Shown here: piece by piece, positions 37,857-50,523 of the stretch
How positions within the stretch are numbered: the stretch's first letter is position 1
Layout of the letters: the number at the start of each line of letters is the position of its first letter
Origin: Protonemura montana
Taxonomy: Eukaryota > Arthropoda > Insecta > Plecoptera > Nemouridae
Assembly: GCA_947568835.1 (NCBI GenBank)
Contig: OX387604.1
Coordinates: 26,193,076-26,257,075, forward strand
Length of the DNA stretch: 64,000 bases
Direction: 5' to 3'
Notes under the pieces: model-generated
Told to the model about the DNA's origin: nothing
The model's input: the letters and a program-made list of their open reading frames with translations, nothing else
Database searches by the model: none
Program-made: the position numbers and the translations under genes

Positions 37857-39712
37857 GCAAGTGACTTCTGATTCTTAGGAGTAAGTAGTAAATTGCCATC
37901 AAAACTAACATCTATCTAAAGTCTAAATACTTTCAAGACGTTATTTCTAAAAGTTATCTTAAACAACTTTCACTGATAATTTCATTTGCAAGTCTTTGAT
38001 ATAAACCCAAATGAACAAATTAAATATTTATTTATTGTCTTACATTTTAGATTTTCGTAGAAGGCTGTGGTCAATTGTGCAATACAATTGCGTAGAAAAT
38101 AATGAAATGTATAAACTAATAAAATACGCAACATAAACATGTTCTCAAATTTGAATAATAATAAGTATATGCATATTACTGCAAAGGTTGATCTGTATTG
38201 CATCATGTTGTTTGGTTTCACTATTAAAAGATGGTCCCTTGATATTTTCTGGCAGCGAGGTACCTAGCTCGTAGTAAGTTACTTCCCCAGAAGTCTTTCG
38301 TATCTTATTGTCTGTAATATTGGATTTCAATTCATCTCTCTCCTTAGGACTTGGTTGACTCTGTCTTGATTGCACGAACTGCTTATGCTTTCAATTAATT
38401 GAATCGCATAGAATTAATTGTGCAATGAATTTAAATTTGTGATTGCATCTCATGGAACCGTGCTAAACGTAGACTAAAATTGAAATTGCTAGTTTGTGAT
38501 TTGTGTTAGATCAGCTGGACAAGAAAAATGCTCCCATAAAGCTTGTTGCTACAATTTTGGGGCATACAAATGAAATATTTTTCTAGTTTTGTGTCCCATG
38601 TTGTCACATAGCAACCTGTTGAAAAGTTTATTATTACATAAAATTGGGGTGGCCTGTGCCTACAAAGATAAACAGAACTAAATACAGTCTTGACATGAGA
38701 CTGGGCCCTTACTAGTCCAGTATGTACCTAAACCAACACCCGCAAGGAAACTTAATATTAGAATGTGTAATGTCAGTCAATGAACCAGAGTCGAAGGAGG
38801 TTGCAATTCTAAATGAGTACATGTAGTACGTAATAATTAACTAGTAGGTAAACTACAAACTGTTGGTATTTAACAGCATGGTGGTCAGTAGTTGCTGTCG
38901 GCAACTCAAGCTGAGGGTAACCCAGTGTAATTGTTGTTGGCGTGTGAACTGTGGGTGCAACGGTTGAAAATAGTTGTTATAGATAGTACTGAATATTTTG
39001 TTGTCGGTTAACTACAATGTCAACTTTATGCTAGGCAAAACAAAATAAAGAAATCTGAGAAAAAGACGTTTCTTTTCATTGAGCAATGGGGTAACAGAAA
39101 TGGGGAATAGTGATACACTAAAAAAGCATGTGCTGTCCCCAAAGTGATCTGCATAGACCCCCAGGGCCCTCGTGTGATGGGGTCCAAGGATTGGAGTCCG
39201 TTTAGACGATAGGCCTGGTAACGCAACGCGAATTAAGCATGAACGAAGAACTTATGATACAGTTTAAAAAGAATCGCCAGCAGTTCTGGCTTCAAAAAGA
39301 TATTCCTGTTTCCTGCAACACTTGGGCAGCATTTTTGAAAATTTTCCACTCTTCAAAATAAGAAAACTCACAGTGAGCAACATTCAGTTCACATTTTTAT
39401 TTAAAAAGTTCTTATAGAAAATGAAAAGACCAGCAAGGATCCAACCAGGGAAAAAGTTTGGGTACCTACACACTAGATCTTTTGACACAACTGGTTCGTA
39501 AAGGGTTTACATGTGGTATATCGTCTTTCCCTAAGTAAATGGTAGGAAAGGTAACATTGTCATGCACAAGGAATTTGATCATATTTTGCCTTATCTAAGT
39601 GCTGGTGGCATGTTATCAAATTTAGTTACTATTTCCTATCTCTCACTTGTTTTAAATTGGGTAAAACAAGGTCATGGGCATGATAAAATATTCTATGATT
39701 GGTAAATTAACT

Positions 39713-39718
39713 TTTATT
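39713..39718 (-). terminator. Polyadenylation signal of lipase 1
   Basis: AATAAA on the minus strand about 60 bp after the lipase 1 stop. A second AATAAA lies only 4 bp after the stop (39768-39773). Either would give a very short 3'UTR. Confidence 0.45.
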
Positions 39719-39776
39719 TCTCATAAATAATTTGACAGATAGTTAAACCAAAATAAGTGTTAGTAAGTTTATTTCA

Positions 39777-41899
39777 TTATTCAGTAGCAAGGTAGAACAG
39801 TCCACGCATTCTGCAAGAAGAAGACAATAATTAGTTTCATGTTGCGGGAATAGTTTTGCATTTTGTTTAGGTCCTAAGTGGTTGAAGGAGCGATTCAATT
39901 ACCCAGAAGAAGCTCCTTCTCCCATGTTTCCGCTTGTGCCGGAGGCGCAGGAACCGGCATTGGCATTGCTCAGTGACGTGCAGGCATGTGCAGGGTAGCG
40001 GCCGTTGCTACGGATTGTCTCACCGAAGAATTCGTATGATCTGCCGTGGCTGCATGAACCTGTGCAATCAAACAAACATATATGAAAGCACACCTGAAAC
40101 TAGAAACAACTTGCTATGCTTTAATATATGAACAGATAGCTTCTAAAATATCCCTTGCAGTCATTTATTAAAAAAGATGATAAAAAAAAAAAAAAAAAAA
40201 AAAATGTGGGCTGTATGGTTCATGACCACCAGAGATAGTATCTAATTTTGTCGAAATTTGGGAAAGAATTAAAAAAACCGATGTGCCTATTTGAATCACT
40301 CGCTAAATATGAAGATGGCGTTGACGGCAGAGGACGCCATCTGTTTTCGTACCTGTCAAGTCAGATCCGCAACCGGGCTGAGAAGACTGTCCTCCATTGG
40401 GGTAGAAGTCAGCGTGTGCTACCGGTTCATTGAACCCAAGCCAACCGCCACAAGTGTGGATGCTGTCTACAAACGCCGCATCTCCAGAATCAAGTCTGTG
40501 CGCGTTATCCTCGTTGGGGAAGAGAGGTAGGGCGGCGTCCAGGCCAGTGACCCTGCCGACAGTTCCTCGCGCGCTGTCACCAGCGATTCCAGACACGTGT
40601 GCTCCCAGGCTGTGCCCGATTAGGTGAGTTTTGGCGTATGAGGACCCTCCATTACTGACAAGATGATCTATGAGGAGTCCGACGTACTGACCGACCGGAT
40701 AGGTATTTGCTTGAGCCTGGTTATAAAGAGGCCCTTGTGCAAGATCTCCCCAATCAACTCCGATCACGTTGTAAGAGCCAACTGCGAGGTAAGCTGAAAC
40801 GAAGATAACAATATTTCAGGTTAGGTCACAGAATGAACTGTTGGAGTGGCCGTTTGTACGATTTCAAGATATAAGGAATTAGATAATATTTCTCACCATT
40901 CTTCAAGTCCTGAATGATAGGACTGTCGATATTGTTTGTGAAGCCGTGGGTCAAGATCTTCGTGGGATTAGCAGAATTAAAGTTAGATGCTTGAAGATTA
41001 GCAACGTCTCCAACGCTAAGCCTGTATCCCGAGTTAGCATTTGATCTGGTGAGAAGAAAGCATTTAATGAGATTGTATTTCAACAACGACAAATGACAAC
41101 GACAATACTCCTCAGTCAACTTCATTTTCTCCTCCTTGGTTTTCTCAAGACCGCTTTACAGTGGGTTTTGTTTTGCTAAGGAAGTCTCCGATTTGCTGAT
41201 AAGATTTTCTTTAGAGTCAAGAACTTCATTCAAATATACCATCAATAACATCTCAAAGAGTTGCAGAGCGAATTGATCACACATATTCTGTTGGGTACCG
41301 GGGTTTGGGTACCGAGTTAAGGTCTTTAGCGACAGTATGCCCTCGGTGAAATGCCCTCGGTGGCCCAATGAAAAAATGGCAGAACCAACAGGACTACATT
41401 ACAGTTTAAACTCAAAGTTTTCACAAAGAGAGATGCATGAATAAATAAGAAAATAATCCCTTTCGAATGAGAATGAAATACCATGTGATTTACTGGTAGA
41501 AAAGCTTTGCAATGGACAAGAAATTACCATCGCATTGAGAAAATACTTACTTGGTGTAGAGCCAGAAACGAACGTCGGTGGCCAAGTCTTTGGGGCTCGT
41601 GTCAATCTTGGGTCCCTTAAGGATCGCCAATGTTGGTGTACCATCATCTTTAGTTAGCATAATCCACTCAAGATCATCGCTGTACTCTTGTCGCTGACCA
41701 TTGGACCAGTGGTAAGCACTGTTCCAGTTGACTAAAAGAAAGACATTATCGTCAGAAAGCCACCAAGATCCAGAACTCAGACTCTGAAATGATAATTCTG
41801 GTTCTTTTTTTCGAAAAAAAAAAAAAAAACCCAAAATAACTTACCCGACGCGCTAACTGCAACTAGTGCAAAAACACAAGCTAACGAAAAGCTCTTCAT
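39777..41899 (-). CDS. Secreted lipase 1 (pancreatic-lipase/PLA1 fold)
   Basis: A predicted secreted serine hydrolase for neutral lipids or phospholipids. Exons are 41845-41899, 41551-41731, 40897-41045, 40353-40793, 39903-40059 and 39777-39810; they join in phase to 338 residues. A signal peptide (MKSFSLACVFALVAVSASG) is encoded by exon 1. The nucleophile is Ser190 in '[15 protein letters not shown]', the acid Asp214 in 'GLDAALPLF', and the base His280 in 'SCSHGRSYEFF'. The loop between the lid cysteines is only about seven residues ('CGSDLTGSC'), against some 20 in pancreatic lipase, which suggests PLA1 or galactolipase-like activity. The protein ends 'GLFYLATE' with no PLAT domain. Lipases 1 and 2 share exons of 149, 157 and 34 nt, so they are close paralogues. 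Substrate is not decided by sequence. Confidence 0.93.
40182..40204 (+). repeat. Poly(A) run
   Basis: A homopolymer of about 23 A (poly-T on the coding strand) in the last-but-one intron of lipase 1. Confidence 0.9.
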
Positions 41900-41963
41900 T
41901 TCGAGTCTTGCTGGTCAAGAAGATTACAAGTTACTGGCCAGATCAACAACAAAAATCATCCCA

Positions 41964-41969
41964 TTTATA
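41964..41969 (-). promoter_or_regulatory. TATA box of lipase 1
   Basis: TATAAA on the minus strand, about 65 bp upstream of the start codon, which leaves a 5'UTR of roughly 35-40 nt. Lipase 2 has a TATA box at nearly the same distance. Confidence 0.6.
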
Positions 41970-43491
41970 CGAGAAATTGTCAAAAATATAGATTGTTTAC
42001 TTCAAGGGCGAATATTATGCGATTAATGATTTTAATTGTGATTTTTTAATCTTCCACAATAGGGTTTTGATAAGGTAATCGTTTTGCCATCGGCACATGT
42101 TATTTAAAGTGACATCAATTAGTCGATAATGAATGGTATCAGTGATTAATGGAGAAGAGACATGTTATTTGTTATTTATTTCTGTTTTCAAGTACTTATG
42201 CACTTACGTACGCATCGAAACATGACAACCCCTCCTCCCCTATGCTTGTGTCCAGAGTTTTCCACTTCTCATAAGTTCCAAGTTTTGAGAAAGAAAACCC
42301 ATTGGCGCGTATTCTTCCTATCGTATTCTTGACAAAATTATGGTCATAGAATTCCACTCATCCTTTCCGAGAAGGTTTTTACTTATACTGGTACATTCAG
42401 TATTTATTTGTGGAGGAATCCTGTTGTTCGAATGGTATTAAAAACATGCCGATTTAATGCTAACTTGGTGAGATATTGATTAAAATAAGACGCGTATTAT
42501 TCAACCCCAGCCTAGACAAGATGACGCAATCAATTCCAAGCTAAAATGTTATTTCCAACTTTTATGCAAATCACCAGTGAATTAAACTTCTATTGCAAGA
42601 TTTTCAAGCACAGAATACAGATTTTTCAGCGGCCGAATCATACTAAATTAGTTTATTATAGATTATTTTTACTAAACTTGATTTTTAGTGACATATTGCA
42701 AATAAAGCTACAATATTTTTGCATCGAGTTAAGAAGCGGCGTAACGTTGTAGACAAACTCTACGTATAAGAATGAACACAAAAATACCGAGTTTGTTTAA
42801 TTAAATCTTAAAGTTAACATTTGAAAAAATTAAAAAATTGTCAATTTATTTGTTTCTATCCAGGATATTAATGTCCAGTAAGAAAATTGTATTTCCTAGC
42901 TAAAGTGGGAGTTTCAATTGTCATGGCAACAACCAATCACAGGCATTGAAAGTCAGCTGTTTCTGACAGTTGATAAACCTTATAAACTTGTACTTATTGT
43001 ATTACACCATAATTATTATAGCTGATATGATGACATAATTTAAATATTTCTGACATAATGCCTGGTTGCAATAACATGATATTGTTTGAAAGTGAATCCA
43101 GCACTTGGGTATTCTGTTTCTCTTTTTAAACGAGTGGTGCATAGGAGGTCCTAGTCACTGAAGTCTTAAAAGCTTGAGTCTGAACTGTACCATCATCGAC
43201 ACACGGTCATTGACGTCAGTTTCTTGCTCAGAAAAGACTGAAAGCTACGTGAAAGATTCATGTCACACATGAAAAGAAAATGTCGAAAACCGTTAAACTT
43301 CACACAAAATAATTCTAAATCTAGATACCTATGTAAAACAACACAATGTTTTTCATCTTTTATTAATTCACGAGGGTGTAAAATATTTCACTCTTCCATT
43401 ACAAGATCAAAGAAAATGGCGCGGTATTTCCCGAAACAAGAAAGCTCTCCTCGTTAGTTTTTTCTTTCGTGGTGCGTGGAAATTCACGAGA
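41970..43491. other. Intergenic region lipase 1 - lipase 2
   Basis: About 1.5 kb, AT-rich. A 27 bp scrap of SINE body lies at about 42408-42434 ('TTTGTGGAGGAATCCTGTTG'). A minus-strand AATAAA at 43359-43364 is a candidate polyadenylation signal for lipase 2. Nothing else is recognised. Confidence 0.4.
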
Positions 43492-46400
43492 TTATTTCGC
43501 CACCAAATGAAACAATCCCTGCATTCTGGAAAGAAACATAGTATTTTAAAATCCTCAACCTTTAATAATCAGAGATGTACCCAATTCTGCAATGCACCTT
43601 GAAAAGTTTGGTTGGAATGCTTGTTAATTTAGAGGATTAGAGCCGAATCGGCCAGAAGTGGCACATTTTCTTTCAAGGTGTGGATTTTGACTTGTAAAAT
43701 ATCATTTTTTATTACGGGATTGCTTTAGAAACTGGGATGAAACTGAGTAAGAGGAAGAAAGCGGCAAGATTAGCTGCAATCTTCAAAGCATACAGAGGGG
43801 ACAAGGCTTGGCAGGAAATCGGAAACAGATTGGAAACAAACAACTATAAGAGTAGGAAAGACCACTGTCATAAGATTAAGAGGAAAATACTTGGAAGAAG
43901 GATTCAAAACATGGACTCATTGGTGGACAGATATACAGCTGAGTGGAATGATCGGCCTCGGAAGGCATTCGAGAATCTGAAATCATGTCGATTATTTAGA
44001 AAAAGAGTGTGAGAAATAAGTTGGACTTAAGTATTCTCAATCGTTCTGAGATATGCCACCGAAATTGTAAAAATTCAAGGCATTTAATAAAGTTTCATTC
44101 ATTCACGATTCGAGGAATTGGTAGGGCGAACTCACGAAGGGTCGGCGACTGCCCCCATATGCCCGGAAGAGACAGACGCACAGTTTCCTGTCTCAGCGTC
44201 ACTCAAAGTAGCGCACTTGTAAGCCGAGTACTTCGATGCATCGAGTACAGATGCTGCGTAAAACTCGTACGCTTTGCTGTGACTACAGGAGCCTAAGATT
44301 TGGGAGAAATAACAACACGTAAAGCATTGATTACACCGTTGAGTGTGCAGGTTCTAGGTAGAGACAGAACGTTAATGTTAAACCGTTGAGTGTGCAGGTT
44401 CTAGGTAGAGACAGAACGTTAATGTTAAACCGTTGAGTGTGCAGGTTCTAGGTAGAGACAGAACGTTAATGTTAAACCGTTGAGTGTGCAGGTTCTAGGT
44501 AGAGACAGAACGTTGATGTTAAACCGTTGAGTATGCAGGTTCTAGGTAGAGACAGAACGTTAATGTTAAACCGTTGAGTATGCAGGTTCTAGGTAGAGAC
44601 AGAACGTTAATGTTAAACCGTTGAGTGTGCAGGTTCAAACGGTTTAACATTAACGTTCTGTCTCTACCTAGAACCTGCACACTCTACGGTTTAACATTAA
44701 CGTTCTGTCTCTACCTAGAACCTGCACACTCAACGGTTTAACATTAACGTTCTGTCTCTACCTATAACCTGCACACTCAGCGGTTTAACGTTAACGTTCT
44801 GTCTACCTAGAACCAGCACACTCAACGGTTTAACATTAACGTTCTGTCTCTACCTAGAACCTGCACACTCAACGGTTTAACATTAACGCTCTGTCTCTAC
44901 CTAGAACCTACACACTCAACGGTTTAACATTAACGTCCTGCCTCTACCTAGAACCTGCACACTCAACGGTTTAACATTAACATTCTGTCTCTACCTAGAA
45001 CCTGCACACTCAACGGTTTAACATTAACGTTCTGTCTCTACCTAGAACCTGCACACTCAACGGTTTAACATTAACGTTCTGTCTCTACCTAGAACCTGCA
45101 CAATTAACGGTTTAACATTAACGTTCTGTCTCTACCTATAACCTGCACACTCAACGGTTTAACATTAACGTTCTGTCTCTACCTAGAACCTGCACACTCA
45201 ACGGTTTAACATTAACGTTCTGTCTCTACCTATAACCTACACACTCAACGGTTTAACATTAACGTTCTGTCTCTACCTAGAACCTGCACACTCAACGGTT
45301 TAACATTAACGTTCTGTCTCTGTCTCTACCTAGAACCTGCACACTCAACGGTTTAACATTAACGTTCTGTCTCTACCTAGAACCTGCATACTCAACGGTT
45401 TAACATTAACGTTCTGTCTCTACCTACAACCTGCACACTCAACGGTTTAACATTAACGTTCTGTCTCTACCTAGAACCTGCATACTCAACGGTTTAACAT
45501 TAACGTTCTGTCTCTACCTAGAACCTGCATACTCAACGGTTTAACATTAACGTTCTGTCTCTACCTACAACCTGCACACTCAACGGTTTAACATTAACGT
45601 TCTGTCTCTACCTACAACCTGCACACTCAACGGTTTAACATTAACGTTCTGTCTCTACCTAGAACCAGCACACTCAAAGGTTTAACATTAACGTTCTGTC
45701 TCTACCTAGAACCAGCACACTCAACGGTTTAACATTAACGTTCTGTCTCTACCTAGAACCTGCACACTCAACAGTTCAACATTAACGTTCTGTCTCTACC
45801 TAAACAATAGAAACCCTTGCCTCCAACATCAATGATTCCGCACCCCGGTTGGGGTGGTGTCCCTCCGTTGGGATAGAAGTCCGCTTGGCCGATCGGGTCA
45901 AGAAATCCCAAATCCCCGCCGCAAGTATGAATAACGTCAACAAAGTCTGCGTCAGTCGCGTCCAGACGCTCGCTTATCGAATTATCCCCGAAAAGGGGAA
46001 GAGCAGGATCTAGACCTGGAACACACAGCGTATAGTTTAGTCAGATAACCGAACAGTTTGGCGTGTTGGAAACACCGGTTCACGTTAGATCACCGAAGTT
46101 AAGCAACACTGCGCTGAGTCAGGTATTAGATGGGTGACCATCATACACATGACTAGTTCTGTTCGGGAGAGAGGTTAGAGGGATGAAAGTTAGTACAGCA
46201 ACTTCACTCGCCTTGCTTATCAACCTCTCGACAGCATGGATTTGTGGAGGAATCCTGTTGTTCGCGTTGTACCGTCCTTCGGAAGGGACGTTAAGCCGGT
46301 GGTCCCCGTGGTCTTCGACAGGAGTAGGCTACGTGCCGGTACCGGGTTTCCCCTCCTCCCTTCTAGGCTAGGTTAAGTTCATCATCCGCATCATCATCCA

Positions 46401-49240
46401 CTCATTCACCGACGCCATTAGACCAGTGCCGCATGACCAGATGTCAAAACAGTGCGTCGTTAAACACCACAAATAAATAAAATAGATAAAATTACGTTGA
46501 GAAATCGAGCCGCAAGCACGTGCTAAGGGCTGTGGCGGTCGTGGTTGTCGTTTTAAACAAAATCTCTAAACAGGAAATTACTAAACCTCAAAATATCGAT
46601 TCATGTAAATCATTCTTTGAGAGTAATCCCATCTCTGAACGACCAGTATTTTGGTCAGCTAAGTAGTTCTCACCTAGTTTCTTCATTCACCGGTGGATAT
46701 ATTTATGACTCTTTAAACCCCCTTGGCACATGATAGAGAAGCCAACTTACCTGTCACCCTGGAGACTCTTTCCCTGGCGTGGGCACCTGCCACCCCGACC
46801 ACATGGGCGCCCAAACTGTGTCCCATCAAATGAAAATCAGAATATTTCGCTCCTTTTTGTACGAGGAAGTTGACGAGTTGGCCCACAAAGTCGCCGACTT
46901 CTGTCACGTGTCCTTTAGCTGCATTGTACCAGGGTCCTGCAGCCAACGTACCCCAATCAACCCCAATCACGTTCACGTTTTCAAGTGGCAAATAAGCTAA
47001 AAACAAGATAATCTTTTAATAAGTAGATGAAATGTTTTATAATTAAGCGCTTCATTTTATAATTGACTGCCACTCAGGCTCAAAAACCTTATAAAATTAA
47101 TCAGAACAAGTTTTAAAAACAAGGTAAAGGATTATTTAATAACACATTGATTAATAGTATTGATGCATTTTTAGAAAAGAACGAATGTACTTGCGACGAC
47201 TGGTGTAAATATGATAGAATTTTGTGAAAGTGTATTTTAATTGTGTACTTATGTTAGTTTTTAACATGATGACAATTTTCAACCCTTGTAAAAATAACTA
47301 CTGTTTTTATTTTACTTGAGGGCATGGACCGGCATCCAATACAATGAAATTTATAAAAATAAATAAATAAATACAAAAGTTAATGCGTTTTCAGTAAAAA
47401 AATGACAGACGAACCATTTTTGATGAGCTGAATTACGTCGCTGTCGATATCATTTGAAAATCCATGAGCGATTATCTTTGTAGGACGACTTGGATCGAAC
47501 GACGATGACTCCAGTGCATTGCTATCATTTACATAAATTCTTTCAGAAAGCATCGCATTTGATCTAAAACATAGATTACATAGATAACTGTTAGATACTC
47601 TGACTCATGACTACTTAATCTAACAAAAGCAGTAGTTCTCAAAATAACCACATTCAAACTGGTTTTTTAATACAAGGTAAGCCGTGGGTAACGTTGATAT
47701 TTACAACTGAACGGTTTGGCCGGAGTTGAGCAACACTGCGCTGGGTCAGTTATTGGATGTGTGACCATCATACACATGACCAGTTCTGTTCGGGAGAGAG
47801 GATGGAGGGATGAAAGTTAAGCAACACTGCACTGGGTCAGGTATTGGATGGGTGACCATCATACACATGACCAGTTCGTGTGGGAGAGAGGTTGAAGGGA
47901 TGAAAGTTAAGCAACACTGCACTGGGTCAGGTATTGAATGGGTGACCTCATACACATGACCAGTTCTGTTCGGGAGAGAGGTTGGAGGGATGAAAGTTAG
48001 TACAGCAACTTCACTCGCCTTGCTTATCAACCTCTCGACAGCATGGATTTGTGGAGGAATCCTGTTGTTCCCGTTGTACCGTCCTTCGCAAGGGACGTTA
48101 AACCGGTGGTCCCCTTGGTCTTCGACAGGAGTAGGCTACGTGCCGGCACTGGGTTTCCCCTCCTTCCTTCTAGGCTAGGTTTATCATCATCCTCATCATC
48201 ATCCACTCATTCACCGACGCCATTAGACCAGTGTCGCATGGCCAGATGTCAAAACAGTGCGTCGTTAAACACCACAAATAAATAAATAAAAATAAAATTG
48301 ATGGTTACCTCGTGTAAAGGTGGAAGCGAACATCTGTGGGAAGGTCTACCGCCCGAGGCACTTTGTCTATTGGTTTCCCTAACAGAGCTTTTGTTGACTT
48401 GCCAGTATTGTCAGGTATGAGCAGCCGTCGGGAGCCATCAGAGATCACTAAAATCAAACAAATTAGTGTCAATAACGCTCGGACAACATGGTAACTTCAT
48501 GGTAACTTCATGGAAACTTCATGGAAACTTCATGGAAACTTCATGGCAATAGCATGGAAACTTCATGGAAACTTCATGGCAATAACATGGAAACTTCATG
48601 GAAACTTCATGGCAATAACATGATAACTTCATAGAAACTTCATGGTAACTTCACGGTAACTTCATGGTAACTTCATGGTAACTTCATGGTAATAACATGG
48701 TAATAACATGGTAATAACATGGTAACTTCATAGTAACTTCATGGTAACTTCATGATAACTTCATGGTTACTTCATGATAACTTCATGGTAACTTAATGGT
48801 TACGTCATGGTAACTTCATGGTAACTTCATGGTAACTTCATGGTAACTTATTTAATTTCATAGTTCCTTAGAATGGTGAATGAGAGGGGAGTGGGAGGAA
48901 TTGCTTGGGGGGCAAAGTATTACAATGGATCGTAAGAAAGTATTTTATTGGATAAGAATAAGTTAATTAATCAGTATTAATTAAATTATATAATTTGTGT
49001 GTTCGATTTGGCAACGAAATGCTTTGACATCCTTGGACAGTTGATTTATTGTGTTTGTAGTTCCTATAATAAGTTAAATTTCGCCGTTTTTTCACACAAA
49101 ACCAGTCATTTTTCTTATCAATTTGATAAAAAAATGAAATTCTATAAATAATTGCACAAATTGATCGGAAACTCACCTGAAGCACGAGCAGCTGATGAGA
49201 AAAACGCAAAGCTCAAGAAGATCCTGAGTCCAGATCTCAT
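43492..49240 (-). CDS. Secreted lipase 2 (pancreatic-lipase/PLA1 fold)
   Basis: Paralogue of lipase 1. Exons are 49177-49240, 48309-48447, 47415-47563, 46751-46996, 45800-46015 (or 45821-46015), 44136-44292 and 43492-43525. This gives 334 residues with the GT donor at 45799, or 327 with the GC donor at 45820. Signal peptide: [20 protein letters not shown]. Triad: Ser178 in '[15 protein letters not shown]', Asp202 in 'GLDPALPLF', and the His of '[11 protein letters not shown]' (276 or 269). The last exon reads '[10 protein letters not shown]' and then stop, matching lipase 1. Intron 2 and intron 4 contain SINEs, intron 1 a 12 bp array, and intron 5 is almost wholly a 47 bp array. The donor of intron 3 (GTTCGT) is weak. 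The exon 5 donor choice changes the lid loop by seven residues. Confidence 0.9.
43737..44012 (+). other. Unidentified basic open frame antisense in lipase 2 intron 6
   Basis: A 91-codon plus-strand frame from ATG 43737, very Lys/Arg-rich ('[20 protein letters not shown]' start). It lies wholly inside the last intron of lipase 2. No family, splice signals or promoter is recognised. It may be a fragment of an unknown mobile element or chance. Confidence 0.15.
44335..45799 (-). repeat. 47-bp minisatellite, partly inverted, in lipase 2 intron 5
   Basis: About 31 units of 47 bp. On the minus strand each contains 'TTCTAGGTAGAGACAGAACG'. Units at 44637-45799 share one orientation. About 6.5 units at 44335-44636 are inverted, with the turn at 44636/44637. 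The array starts on the exon 5 donor (TTTAG, then GTAGAGACAG), so each unit repeats a donor-like site. It leaves only about 40 bp of unique intron next to exon 6. Confidence 0.95.
46048..46490 (+). mobile_element. 5S-derived SINE, full length, one head
   Basis: A complete plus-strand copy (antisense to the gene) in lipase 2 intron 4. It starts about 30 bp from the exon 5 acceptor and ends in an AATAAATAAAATA tail. Confidence 0.93.
47709..48293 (+). mobile_element. 5S-derived SINE with three heads
   Basis: Plus-strand copy in lipase 2 intron 2. Three tandem 5S-derived head units (about 47728, 47820 and 47907 onward) precede one body. Its AATAAATAAA tail ends about 10 bp from the donor of exon 2 (48303-48308). 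Confidence 0.92.
48489..48850 (+). repeat. 12-bp minisatellite (CATGGTAACTTC)
   Basis: About 30 units of CATGGTAACTTC, CATGGAAACTTC or CATGGTAATAA, in lipase 2 intron 1, about 40 bp from the exon 2 acceptor. Confidence 0.93.
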
Positions 49241-49312
49241 GTTTAGATTGATTTCACTTCTGTTTTTCACAATAATATTGAAAATGATAAAAGATTGCGA
49301 CTGTGAAACTAG

Positions 49313-49320
49313 TTTATATA
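49313..49320 (-). promoter_or_regulatory. TATA box of lipase 2
   Basis: TATATAAA on the minus strand, about 73 bp upstream of the lipase 2 start codon, a position close to that in lipase 1. Confidence 0.6.
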
Positions 49321-49660
49321 CAAAGATTTGAGTCAGCTCTTATTTAGCGATCAAACAAACATTTAGATAATCGATGCAGATTAAATTAGCGAATCATAAT
49401 ATGATATTCATTTATCTTAATGTTCTACTTGATAAATGATTGATGTCAACAAGGAATTTCCCAACATGTCGGTATTTGATATTTTAAATCTAACAATTGC
49501 GATAGAAGGTTATTGTTGTTTTCAATTCAAAGTCAATAACAAATTAATATTAGCTGAATCACCTGAAAACCACGGACTGGTCATTTTTATAATTCAAGAC
49601 AAATATTTCTTTATTTCTAGCGGTTGCAATTTATAGAAGAAATTTAGTTTCATTTCTCGA

Positions 49661-50480
49661 TGTTTGCACTAATATTTGCACTAATATTTGCACTAATATT
49701 TGCACTAATATTTGCACTAATATTTGCACTAATATTTGCACTAATATTGCACTAATATTTGCACTAATATTTGCACTAATATTTGCACTAATATCTGCAC
49801 TAATATTTGCACCAATATTTGCACTAATATTTGCACTAATATCTGCACTAATATTTGCACTAATATTTGCACTAATATTTGCACTAATATTTGCACTAAT
49901 ATCTGCACTAATATTTGCACTAATATTGCACTAATATTTGCACTAATATTTGCACTAATATTTGCACTAATATCTGCACTAATATTTGCACTAATATTTG
50001 CACTAATATTTGCACTAATATCTGCACTAATATTTGCACCAATATTTGCACTAATATTTGCACTAATATCTGCACTAATATTTGCACTAATATTTGCACT
50101 AATATTTGCACTAATATCTGCACTAATATTTGCACCAATATTTGCACTAATATTTGCACTAATATTTGCACTAATATTTGCACTATTATTTGCACTAATA
50201 TTTGCACTAATATTTGCACTAATATTTGCACTAATATTTGCACTAATATTGCACTAATATTTGCACTAATATCTGCACTAATATTTGCACTAATATTGCA
50301 CTAATATTTGCACTAATATTGCACTAATATTTGCACTAATATTGCACTAATATTTGCACTAATAGCTGCACTAATATTTGCACTAATATTTGCACTAATA
50401 TTTGCACTAATATTTGCACTAATATTTGCACTAATATTTGCACTAATATATGCACTAATATTTGCACTAATATTTGCACT
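49661..50480 (+). repeat. 12-bp satellite (TTTGCACTAATA)
   Basis: About 68 units of TTTGCACTAATA with ATCTGCAC, TTGCACCA and 11 bp variants, ending 43 bp from the lipase 3 stop codon. Higher-order blocks recur (several units, then an ATCTGC variant). Confidence 0.96.
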
Positions 50481-50523
50481 ATAATTAGGATGTGAGAGCT
50501 GTCAGCTGTTTGATTTCTTTCCC

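Larger units (their letters stand above)
34830..39776. other. Intergenic region MOB2 - lipase 1
   Basis: About 4.9 kb, AT-rich. The MOB2 3'UTR occupies the first part, but I see no clear AATAAA. A C12 homopolymer lies near 35010-35021. A possible short inverted-repeat element lies at 37742-37856. I see no other gene, SINE or array. The two genes converge. Confidence 0.4.
49241..50523. other. Intergenic region lipase 2 - lipase 3
   Basis: The first 400 bp hold the lipase 2 promoter and AT-rich DNA. Positions 49661-50480 are a 12 bp satellite. The remaining roughly 40 bp lead to the lipase 3 stop codon. No usual polyadenylation signal for lipase 3 is visible before the array. Confidence 0.5.

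Noticed and set aside
44335-45799. CRISPR-like array (47 bp repeats)
   Set aside because: Units are directly tandem with no unique spacers, in an intron of an animal gene. The same holds for the 31 and 38 bp arrays.
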